From: an uncultured Saprospiraceae bacterium
GTDB lineage: Bacteria; Bacteroidota; Bacteroidia; Chitinophagales; Saprospiraceae
Assembly: GCA_937864255.1 (NCBI GenBank)
Contig: CALMIT010000901.1
Location: forward strand, 1 to 5,590
Reading direction: 5' to 3'
Length of the DNA: 5,590 nt
Both the position numbers and the translations under genes were made by a program. How positions within the stretch are numbered: position 1 is the stretch's first letter; every line of letters begins with the position of its first letter. The notes under the pieces were generated by a model, which saw only the letters and a program-made list of their open reading frames with translations, was not told the DNA's origin and made no database searches. Shown here in pieces: positions 1 to 5,354 of this stretch.

Positions 1-595
1 TGTTTTGTAATAAATGGTGCAGCTCATCCACGTCTTCATCTCTGCCGATAGCCTGCTTTTCTATCGTGATGAAAGGCAGATGGTTGAGATCGCGAGGAGG
101 TTTGGAATTGCTGGGTGATAGCTTATCCATTTTCTCCGCTACACTTTTCAATCGCTCACTGTCTTCTCGCTCCCCCACCGTCCGGCTGTAATTGCCTGCC
201 TCCCGGAAGCATTTTTCAAAAAAAGCAATTTCTTTCTCCGCTTCCAGGCTGTGTTCTGCCAGTTGCTGTTGTATTTGAAAATGAGCAGAAAGACCTTTTA
301 AAGACGTGTAAAAAAGCGACCCTGGATTTTTATACCAATGCTGGTACAGGGCATCTACGACGCTTTGCTCTTTAAAAAAATGCTTCAAAAACTTCGGCTT
401 TTCTGCCTTCGAAAAAGCGACAACGGCTTCCACGTACACGTCAAGGAAATTGTTTTGGTCGCCGGTAAGGTGATTTTTCTGTTTCCATTCTTTCCAGTCC
501 AGGCTTTGTCCCACCTGCCCGGCTATAAAATCAAACGACCTGTCTATCATGCTGCCGACTATTTCCACGGGCAAACCCGGCAATATTGGCTCCAT
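1..595 (-). CDS. N-terminal part of a STAND/NB-ARC-like NTPase (partial, runs off the window)
   Basis: An open frame reads from an ATG at 595-593 to base 1 without a stop, giving 198 residues of an incomplete protein. Residues 1 to about 165 are mostly charged and helix-prone, with no signal peptide or membrane segment. They include a W-K-E-W-K patch near residue 37 and a conserved-looking stretch around F-L-D-V-Y-V-E-A near residue 50. I do not recognise this domain. After a Pro/Ser-rich linker (S-P-S-N-S-K-P-P), residues 183-196 read A-I-G-R-D-E-D-V-D-E-L-H-H-L. This matches the (F/I)-(I/V)-G-R-x-x-E-x-x-x-L lead-in found just before the Walker A loop in STAND, NB-ARC and related AAA NTPases. 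The Walker A motif itself would lie past base 1. STAND proteins often act as regulators, death-like effectors or phage-defence sensors with a variable N-terminal domain; that role here is inference. The start has no Shine-Dalgarno site. Confidence 0.7.
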   Translation of the reverse strand, partial: MEPILPGLPVEIVGSMIDRSFDFIAGQVGQSLDWKEWKQKNHLTGDQNNFLDVYVEAVVAFSKAEKPKFLKHFFKEQSVVDALYQHWYKNPGSLFYTSLKGLSAHFQIQQQLAEHSLEAEKEIAFFEKCFREAGNYSRTVGEREDSERLKSVAEKMDKLSPSNSKPPRDLNHLPFITIEKQAIGRDEDVDELHHLLQN

Positions 596-611
596 AGTTA
601 AAGAGTTTCAG

Positions 612-641
612 TAAAGTTAGAATCGCGCAACTAAGGTAAAA
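612..641 (-). promoter_or_regulatory. Possible Bacteroidota promoter for the STAND-like gene
   Basis: On the minus strand TAACTTTA (619-612) matches TAnnTTTG except at its last base. A T-rich -33-like block (641-638) lies 18 bp upstream. The element sits 16 bp before the ATG at 595. Without a true TTG/TTTG at -33 this is a weak call. Confidence 0.25.
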
Positions 642-699
642 AACTTCCGGCGATACATACTACTCAATCTCCACCTCCGCTGCGCCTCTGCTAGATCAT

Positions 700-786
700 C
701 TTTGTGTCCTTTGTGAAAATCCTTTGTGCCCTCCGTGGTTTCTTTTTCAAACACAAAGACACAAAGGCGGCACGAGGGACACAAAG
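700..786. repeat. Imperfect palindromic element built from CTTTGTG / CACAAAG heptamers
   Basis: Three CTTTGTG heptamers (700-706, 709-715, 722-728) face three CACAAAG heptamers (752-758, 760-766, 780-786). The outer arms CTTTGTGTCC (700-709) and GGACACAAAG (777-786) are exact inverse complements. So are the inner arms CCTTTGTG (721-728) and CACAAAGG (760-767). The transcript could fold into a long interrupted hairpin. Dispersed intergenic palindromes with similar wording (CTTTGTGTCC ... GGACACAAAG) are familiar to me from environmental bacterial genomes. It is therefore probably a mobile REP/MITE-like element rather than a gene-specific site. It could also help to terminate transcription. Confidence 0.7.
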
Positions 787-830
787 CAACTTAAAGTCCA
801 GTCTCTCCTCACATAGTCACTTGTCTGCCT

Positions 831-936
831 ACTCCCCTACGATCTACTAACTACGAACTTGCGAAGCGGATGAAAGTGGATGAAGGATTATGAAGGTTTA
901 TTACGCTCCTTGTCTCTCGTCACCCAATCTCCCTCA
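831..936 (-). repeat. Diverged solitary copy of the ATGAARG / CTACGAAC repeat, ending in the regulator stop codon
   Basis: Plus-strand order is the same as in the array at 4003-4395. A CCCCTACGATC...ACTACGAAC block (834-858) comes first, then three ATGAARG motifs starting at 870, 880 and 890, then a CGCTCC block (905-910), then a pyrimidine-rich block containing CCTCAC. The T-C-A of CCTCAC at 934-936 is the TGA stop of the regulator gene. Identity to array units is clear in the blocks and low between them, which suggests an old copy. Confidence 0.7.
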
Positions 937-1908
937 CCCCTGCCGATACTTCACGCGGTAAGCCAGCGGCGAAAATCCGGTGTGTTTTTTAAATAGCAGC
1001 CGGAAGGTTTTGCTGTCGGAATAGCCGGTGGCGGCTACCACCTCTTCCACATTTTTCGGACTATTTTCGAGCAGGCGCTTGGCGGCTTCGATGCGCATGC
1101 GTTGCAGGTATTCGATGGGTGTGTTGCCCGTAGCTTCTTTGAAACGGCGCAGGAAATTGCGGCGGCTGAACGCAAACTGCGCCGCCAGTTCGTTGACCGT
1201 GAGGCTGTGGTCGAAATTCTGTTCTATGTAGTCCTGCACTTTTTTGATTTGTTCGTCCACGTGCGATTTTTGATTATTAAAAATCACAAAAGGCTTTTGC
1301 GAGTTACGGTGCAAGTCAATCTGAAAAACTTTGGAAGCCCAGAGCGCCGTCGTTTTGTCGCAAAATTTTTCGAGCAGGTACAGGATCAGGTTGAGCGAAG
1401 AATAAGCGCCACCGCTGGCGTAGATGCCACCGTCGTCGGTCACGATGCGGTCGCTCAGCAGTTTCACTTTTGGAAATAATGCCTTGAAAGCGCCCGCGTA
1501 CATCCAGTGCGTGGTCATTTTTTTACCGTCCGCCAGACCCGTGGCGGCGATAAAAAAAGCGCCGGAGCACAGACTTGCCAACTCCGTACCGTATTCCAGG
1601 TGTTGCTTTTTCAGCCAGGCAATTAAGGGCTGGTTTTGAGCCAGGGCCTCCGAAGCTTCGCTCGTGAAGCCCGGCACGATTGCAATATCAAACCCGGTCG
1701 CCTGCGACAGAGAGCAGTGCGGCTGTATCCGGAATACGCCCCGGTCAAGCGCCGGCAATCGCTCGCAGCCGACGAGCTGGACATCGAAGGCCGGTACTTG
1801 TCCCATTTTTTCCAGTGCTTCGTTCACTTTGGTAAAAATGACGTAGGGCGCTACGACGGCGCTGGTCATGGTCTCGCCACGCGGTATCAGTACGGCTACT
1901 TTTTTCAT
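934..1908 (-). CDS. GlxA/FtrA-family transcriptional regulator (DJ-1/PfpI-like domain + AraC HTH)
   Basis: This 324-residue protein has the usual two-domain layout and length of the GlxA/FtrA group. Residues 1 to about 190 form a class I glutamine amidotransferase/DJ-1/PfpI-like domain. A nucleophile-elbow motif A-S-L-C-S-G-A (Cys114) is followed by G-L-A-D-G-K-K-M-T-T-H-W, a family signature. In this regulator family the domain is thought to sense ligands rather than catalyse. Residues about 218-320 are an AraC/XylS DNA-binding domain with two helix-turn-helices (about 236-257 and 285-306) ending in the conserved T-G-F-S-P-L-A-Y-R. The protein should be cytoplasmic and DNA-binding. The gene is divergent from the serine hydrolase gene with a 95-bp gap, so it may control that gene and itself. 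No upstream site clearly matches TAnnTTTG. Family assignment is secure; ligand and targets are unknown. Confidence 0.93.
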   Translation of the reverse strand: MKKVAVLIPRGETMTSAVVAPYVIFTKVNEALEKMGQVPAFDVQLVGCERLPALDRGVFRIQPHCSLSQATGFDIAIVPGFTSEASEALAQNQPLIAWLKKQHLEYGTELASLCSGAFFIAATGLADGKKMTTHWMYAGAFKALFPKVKLLSDRIVTDDGGIYASGGAYSSLNLILYLLEKFCDKTTALWASKVFQIDLHRNSQKPFVIFNNQKSHVDEQIKKVQDYIEQNFDHSLTVNELAAQFAFSRRNFLRRFKEATGNTPIEYLQRMRIEAAKRLLENSPKNVEEVVAATGYSDSKTFRLLFKKHTGFSPLAYRVKYRQG

Positions 1909-1910
1909 AT

Positions 1911-1940
1911 CAAAAATTTTTGGCTCAAATACCCCTCAAA
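1911..1940. promoter_or_regulatory. Possible operator between the divergent regulator and hydrolase genes
   Basis: The perfect 12-bp palindrome CAAAAATTTTTG (1911-1922) lies two bases from the regulator ATG. It is followed by two CTCAAA direct repeats (1924-1929 and 1935-1940) spaced 11 bp, one helical turn apart. AraC-type proteins usually bind direct repeats on one helix face, so the CTCAAA pair is the more natural candidate. AT-rich DNA makes such patterns by chance, so this is speculative. Confidence 0.2.
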
Positions 1941-1980
1941 AATGGCATTTGCGCAGGTGTCCGCCTAATTTCCGGGCGGG

Positions 1981-1988
1981 TATTTTTG
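1981..1988 (+). promoter_or_regulatory. Candidate -7 promoter element of the serine hydrolase gene
   Basis: TATTTTTG is an exact match to the Bacteroidota -7 consensus TAnnTTTG and lies 15 bp before the chosen ATG at 2004. No TTG or TTTG sits at the expected 17-23 bp upstream; the nearest TTTG (1948-1951) is 29 bp away. The upstream element is therefore weak, which might fit an activator-dependent promoter. Confidence 0.4.
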
Positions 1989-2003
1989 CCAGAAAGAGTT
2001 CAA

Positions 2004-3398
2004 ATGAAGAAATCACCCGTTTTTTTATGTTTTCTCGTCCAATTACTGGCCCTGGCTCCCCCCGCGCAACCCGCCGCAAAAACAGATTTTTTAAACCTCC
2101 GGGATTATTTTCATCAAAAAGTAAATGAGGGAAAATTCGCCGGCACCGTCATCTTGCTGGCGAAAGACGACCGTATCTGGCTCGATGTTTTTGGACAGCA
2201 GGATATCGAAGCCGGTATTCCGATGGCAGAAAATACCCTTTTCCGGCTGGCATCTATGACTAAGCCGGTCACCAGCGTGGCAGTGATGATGCTGGTAGAA
2301 AACGGAAAATTAAAACTCGATGACCCCGTAAAAAAATTTCTGCTCGGTTTTGCAGATGTAAAAGTGCTGAGCGAAGGCGGCATCGAAGAAAAACCGCACC
2401 GTTCTGTCACGATTAAAGATTTGCTCACCCACACAAGCGGCGTTGCCAACAACCTTTTTCAAAATACGGAAGCCGAAAAAGTGTATAAAAAAGTGCTGCA
2501 GGAAAAGCGCCCGGCCGATTTGAAAGCTGAAGTGGACTGCTTGTCCGAACTGCCGCTGGCGCACCATCCGGGCGAATTTTGGACTTACGGATTCAGTACC
2601 GACGTACTCGCCCGTATCGTGGAAATCGTTTCCGGAGAATCAATAGACGAGTTTTTTAAAAAGCGGATTTTCAAACCTTTAAAAATGAACGATACCGGTT
2701 TTCGGGTGAAAGAAGACGAGGCGCATCGTCTGGCCGCCGTTTATGCGGCCGATTTGAAAAAAGTGGAAGGCGCCGATGGAAACAGCCCTTATCTCAACGG
2801 TAAAAATTACCCGCGAGGCGTTGGCGGGCTGGTTTCCACGGCACAAGATTACCTGCGTTTTTGCCGGATGCTGCTCAACGGCGGCACACTCGATGGCGCG
2901 CGGTTGCTGAAGCCGAAAACCGTCGCCGAAATGATGAAAAACCAACTACCTGCGGGCGTACTGCCCCACACGCCCGGCATGCCGGCGATTTGCAACGGTT
3001 TCGGTTTGGGTTTCGGCGTGCAGACGGCGGAAGTTTTGATGGGCAGCAAGGGCGACTGCGCCTGGCCGGGCGCTTACCTGACCTACTTTTTTATCGATCC
3101 GACGCATAAAAGCATCGGCATTTTCATGACGCAAAGTGTTGATTTTTCAAACCTGACACTACTGGGTGATTTTCATAAAATGGCGGGGGGGGGGCTGGCA
3201 GGGGGAAGCGACAAAAGAATAAAAAATACACACTTTTTTCCTAAATCATCAGCAACAACGGCGGCTTCGAACTTTGGCAAAAACACGCGACTTTACACAT
3301 CGAATTGCGATTTGGCGGACTGGCTTTTGCCTCGCGCTGGAACCGAAAAGGTTTGCGTCGCCGCCGCACCATTGTCTTTTTGCACGAACAAAAAGTGA
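2004..3398 (+). CDS. Exported serine hydrolase, beta-lactamase/esterase class C family, with an aberrant C-terminus
   Basis: The open frame extends upstream to 1920. I choose the ATG at 2004 because it follows a purine-rich AGAAAGAG and starts a classic signal peptide: M-K-K, a hydrophobic stretch to about residue 19, then A-Q-P-A-A-K. Catalytic motif S-M-T-K is at residues 84-87 (nucleophile Ser84, base Lys87) inside F-R-L-A-S-M-T-K-P. L-L-T-H-T-S-G-V follows at 140-147. The second-motif tyrosine is probably Tyr195 (W-T-Y-G-F-S). A W-P-G-A-Y-L-T-Y-F-F-I-D-P segment at 354-366 and I-F-M-T-Q near 373-377 match the family's C-terminal lobe. Members hydrolyse esters, beta-lactams or D-amino-acid peptides; the substrate here cannot be told. 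Homology appears to stop after F-H-K-M (residues 390-393), just before a G10 tract. The last ~71 residues read a foreign frame that overlaps the next gene, so the natural end probably lies near 3183-3222. Confidence 0.88.
   Translation: MKKSPVFLCFLVQLLALAPPAQPAAKTDFLNLRDYFHQKVNEGKFAGTVILLAKDDRIWLDVFGQQDIEAGIPMAENTLFRLASMTKPVTSVAVMMLVENGKLKLDDPVKKFLLGFADVKVLSEGGIEEKPHRSVTIKDLLTHTSGVANNLFQNTEAEKVYKKVLQEKRPADLKAEVDCLSELPLAHHPGEFWTYGFSTDVLARIVEIVSGESIDEFFKKRIFKPLKMNDTGFRVKEDEAHRLAAVYAADLKKVEGADGNSPYLNGKNYPRGVGGLVSTAQDYLRFCRMLLNGGTLDGARLLKPKTVAEMMKNQLPAGVLPHTPGMPAICNGFGLGFGVQTAEVLMGSKGDCAWPGAYLTYFFIDPTHKSIGIFMTQSVDFSNLTLLGDFHKMAGGGLAGGSDKRIKNTHFFPKSSATTAASNFGKNTRLYTSNCDLADWLLPRAGTEKVCVAAAPLSFCTNKK
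3184..3194 (+). repeat. Homopolymeric G10 tract within the hydrolase reading frame
   Basis: A C followed by ten consecutive G (3185-3194) lies directly behind the last family-like residues of the hydrolase. With nine G the frame would stop at the TAA at 3220-3222. With eleven it would stop at the TAA at 3242-3244. With ten it runs on to 3398. Such tracts slip during replication and are also common sequencing or assembly error sites. Confidence 0.75.
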
Positions 3399-3958
3399 TT
3401 TTTGAGAATTATCCCGCAGCGGGCTGTCGTGGCATTTACACACCCGAAAATCTTTGTCTGGAAACGCCGGAAGGAAACATTTTCGCCGAGCGGCGACAGC
3501 CGCGGGCGGCTTTCAATTCTTTGCGCAGACTGCTGTGGTGGGACGATTTGGACTTGTTGTATTTCGCCGGCTATGCGCTTTGGAATTACCTGACCATGCC
3601 CTGGTTGCTGACTTTTGAAGGCGTGGAAATTCAGTCGGTCGGCGACTGGGAAGAGGCGGGGGGAAAAAGGAAAAAACTGACCGGGGAATTTCCCGCCGGC
3701 ATCGCTACGCACAGCGCTGAGCAGGTTTTTTATTTTGATGAAAATTACCGCTTGCGCCGCCACGATTACGATCCGGAGGTATTTGCTTCATGGGCAAAAG
3801 CTGCCCATTATTGCTTCAACCACCAAAATCTTGGCGGACTTCGGTTCCCGCTAAAAAGGCTCGTCTTCCCGCGAAAATCAAATGGCGCCGCTGCCACCTT
3901 CCCCACCCTGGTTTTTATAGAAATTACTGCCGCCCGCTTTGATGTCGGAACATTTTAA
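3245..3958 (+). CDS. Conserved hypothetical protein, 5' end without a canonical start codon
   Basis: The frame is open from just after a TAA at 3242-3244 to a TAA at 3956-3958, up to 237 codons, but it contains no ATG or GTG start. The first TTG (3305) falls inside what looks like conserved sequence. I see, in order from the ATC at 3245: N-N-G-G-F-E-L-W at 4-11, G-G-L-A-F-A at 24-29, Y-P-A-A-G-C-R-G-I-Y-T-P near 56-67, D-D-L-D-L-L-Y-F-A-G-Y near 100-110, I-A-T-H-S-A-E-Q-V-F-Y-F near 153-164, L-R-R-H-D-Y-D near 170-176, and P-T-L-V-F-I-E-I near the end. From memory this resembles an uncharacterised family of roughly 230-260 residues seen in actinobacteria and other phyla. I know of no proven function. 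The beta-strand-rich pattern is inferred. It probably shares a transcript with the hydrolase. The start was either mutated, is non-canonical, or was lost by a frameshift near 3243-3246. Confidence 0.72.
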   Translation: MISNNGGFELWQKHATLHIELRFGGLAFASRWNRKGLRRRRTIVFLHEQKVIFENYPAAGCRGIYTPENLCLETPEGNIFAERRQPRAAFNSLRRLLWWDDLDLLYFAGYALWNYLTMPWLLTFEGVEIQSVGDWEEAGGKRKKLTGEFPAGIATHSAEQVFYFDENYRLRRHDYDPEVFASWAKAAHYCFNHQNLGGLRFPLKRLVFPRKSNGAAATFPTLVFIEITAARFDVGTF

Positions 3959-3961
3959 TTC

Positions 3962-3991
3962 GGTCTTTGGTCTTTGGGGCTTGGTCTTTGG
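3962..3991 (+). repeat. Short GGTCTTT repeat
   Basis: GGTCTTT occurs three times (3962-3968, 3969-3975, 3983-3989), the first two in direct tandem, just after the hypothetical gene's stop. No hairpin or T-run terminator is visible. Its role is unknown. Confidence 0.55.
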
Positions 3992-4002
3992 AATATTTTG
4001 AT

Positions 4003-4395
4003 TATGAAAGTGGATGAAAGGTAATGAAAGTGTATTTTCGCTCCTCGTCTCCCGTTCCCCCCGTCCTCACCTCTCCGATCCACGAACTACGAACTCATAA
4101 GTATATGAAAGTGGATGAAAGGTAATGAAGGTGTATTTTCGCTCCCCGTCACCGCGTCTCCCGTTCTCCCCGTCCTCACCTCTCTGATCCACGAACTACG
4201 AACTCATAAGTATATGAAAGTGGATGAAAGGTAATGAAGGTGTATTTTCGCTCCCCGTCACCGCGTCTCCCGTTCTCCCCGTCCCTTCCCCTACGATCCA
4301 CGAACTACGATCTTAAAAGTATATAAAAGTGGATGAAGGGTAATGAAAGTGTATTTTCGCTCCTCGTCACCTTGTCTCCCGTTCACCCCGTCCCC
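4003..4395 (-). repeat. Tandem array of ~109-bp repeats filling the convergent spacer
   Basis: There are four units with starts at 4003 (101 bp, lacking an 8-bp CACCGCGT-like segment), 4104 (109 bp), 4213 (109 bp) and 4322 (cut short at the DUF1295 stop codon). Units 2 and 3 are nearly identical over most of their length. Units 1 and 4 are more diverged. On the plus strand each full unit has three ATGAARG motifs, then GTGTATTTTCGCTCC, then a pyrimidine-rich CGTCTCCCGTTCTCCCCGTC block, then GATCCACGAACTACGA. The TCA of CCTCAC in unit 4 is the TGA stop of the DUF1295 gene (4398-4396). The array fills the gap between two convergent genes. No gene is present in this spacer (3959-4395). Confidence 0.9.
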
Positions 4396-5307
4396 TCACA
4401 TTCCCGGCACAAACCGCGGAACCCGTTTTTGATAATCTTTATAATCGGGGTACTTGCCGGCGGAGATTTTTTCGCTGAAATCAGAACTGCCGATGAAGAG
4501 CAGCATAAGCAGGATCGCGCCTGCCAATGACCAGTTGATCCAGCGTCCCGTGGCGGCTACGCTGAACAGGTAAAAACTCAACCAGATTGCCTGCTCGGAG
4601 GCGTAATTCGGATGGCGCACCAGTCCCCACAAACCCCGATCGCAAAACCCTTTCGCGTAAGCGCCCAAAGATTCACCCGCATTTTTACGGCGGTATTTTT
4701 CCGTTTGAAAATTGTTTTGCTTCTGGTCGGCCCCCGCTTTCGTGACCACGAATAGAAGCATCAGCCCGGCAGCCAGATAGTCCAGCCAGTTGAGCGGCGT
4801 CGCACCACCCTGCCAGGCGACGAGGATCGGCAAGGTGAAAAGCAGGATCAGGCTATTTTGATAAAGCGAAATGAAAAACAGGTTGAAAAGCGCCCAGGGC
4901 AGGCGTTTTTGCAACTGCGGCGTCTGCCGCAACACGCTCCAGCGATAATCCTCCTCACCCCGCCATGGAATCCAGTGATAACCGCCCCGGCGGGCAAAAT
5001 TGAACGTGAGCCGCAAACCCCAAATGGTCACCAGCGCAGCCATCAGTGTCATGCGGGGATCAAAGGCGGCTTCCGCCGCAAAAATCCAGGCATACAAAAT
5101 GGGCAGCAGGCTCCAGAGTTTGTCCACCTGGCTGTAATTGCGTGTGATTTCGCTTACCGCGAAACAGGTCAGCGCCACTCCCAGCATGATTTTGGTGACT
5201 TTCAGAAGCGTCGCAAACTGCATTTCTGAAAGCGGCTGGTCAACATAAAATGACACGACGGGCAAGGCTATCAAGGTAGCAATCAGGAAAAGTATGGTAC
5301 GCAGCAT
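4396..5307 (-). CDS. DUF1295 membrane protein (steroid 5-alpha-reductase-like)
   Basis: This 303-residue polytopic membrane protein has hydrophobic segments near residues 1-20, 36-53, 66-84, 88-104, 138-165, 175-192, 238-256 and 259-275. Family markers are N-Y-S-Q-V-D-K-L-W at 57-65, R-L-T-F-N-F-A-R-R-G-G-Y at 99-110, D-Q-K-Q at 194-197, G-L-W-G-L-V-R-H-P-N-Y at 225-235 with Glu238 after it, and K-Y-P-D-Y-K-D-Y near 285-292. This pattern belongs to DUF1295, related to 3-oxo-5-alpha-steroid 4-dehydrogenases and the isoprenylcysteine methyltransferase/NnrU-like membrane enzymes. The R-H-P-N-Y region is the likely cofactor-binding end. It probably acts as an inner-membrane lipid or steroid reductase, but the substrate is unknown. 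The ATG at 5307 is the only sensible start; it lies 35 bp after the BNR gene's stop and just downstream of its own candidate promoter. The stop codon lies within the repeat array. Confidence 0.93.
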   Translation of the reverse strand: MLRTILFLIATLIALPVVSFYVDQPLSEMQFATLLKVTKIMLGVALTCFAVSEITRNYSQVDKLWSLLPILYAWIFAAEAAFDPRMTLMAALVTIWGLRLTFNFARRGGYHWIPWRGEEDYRWSVLRQTPQLQKRLPWALFNLFFISLYQNSLILLFTLPILVAWQGGATPLNWLDYLAAGLMLLFVVTKAGADQKQNNFQTEKYRRKNAGESLGAYAKGFCDRGLWGLVRHPNYASEQAIWLSFYLFSVAATGRWINWSLAGAILLMLLFIGSSDFSEKISAGKYPDYKDYQKRVPRFVPGM

Positions 5308-5320
5308 CTACTTTTTTTTA

Positions 5321-5354
5321 CAAAAGTAATCATCCGGATTTTTTAATCGGCAAA
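5321..5354 (-). promoter_or_regulatory. Candidate Bacteroidota promoter of the DUF1295 gene
   Basis: On the minus strand TACTTTTG (5328-5321) matches TAnnTTTG exactly. TTTG (5354-5351) lies 22 bp upstream, within the 17-23 bp range reported for this phylum's promoters. The -33 part lies within the last codons of the BNR gene. The leader would be short, with the ATG 13 bp beyond the -7 element. Confidence 0.5.

Larger units (their letters stand above)
596..933. other. 338-bp gene-free spacer between two minus-strand genes
   Basis: No convincing gene is present on either strand. The spacer holds the CTTTGTG/CACAAAG palindrome at 700-786 and, next to the regulator's stop codon, a diverged copy of the ATGAARG repeat. 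The stretch 787-830 is pyrimidine-rich on the plus strand and otherwise featureless. The spacer is long enough to separate the transcription of the regulator from that of the STAND-like gene. Confidence 0.6.

Noticed and set aside
115..601. Two plus-strand open frames (115-375 and 338-601)
   Set aside because: They are antisense to a continuous minus-strand frame with good protein character and STAND-like sequence; their own translations look like random Cys/Pro-rich sequence.
1028..1968. Several plus-strand open frames under the regulator gene
   Set aside because: They are shadows of the regulator, whose translation is an unmistakable GlxA/AraC protein.
1920..2003. Upstream start at 1920 for the serine hydrolase
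   Set aside because: It would add 28 residues before a clear signal peptide and would include the candidate promoter; the ATG at 2004 fits better.
3293..3763. 156-codon minus-strand frame
   Set aside because: It is antisense to the conserved hypothetical protein and shows no recognisable motif.
4105..4125. Micro-ORF M-K-V-D-E-R-stop in the repeat units
   Set aside because: It recurs only because the repeat recurs, has no ribosome-binding context, and is altered in the first unit-type copy at 870 and in unit 4.
4003..4395. CRISPR array
   Set aside because: Units are contiguous ~109-bp repeats without short repeats separated by unique spacers, and there are no cas genes in the window.
4333..4530. 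65-codon plus-strand frame starting in the repeat array
   Set aside because: It starts in a repeat motif and runs antisense into the DUF1295 gene, with no protein-like character.
4858..5229. 123-codon plus-strand frame
   Set aside because: It is a shadow antisense to the membrane-spanning DUF1295 gene.
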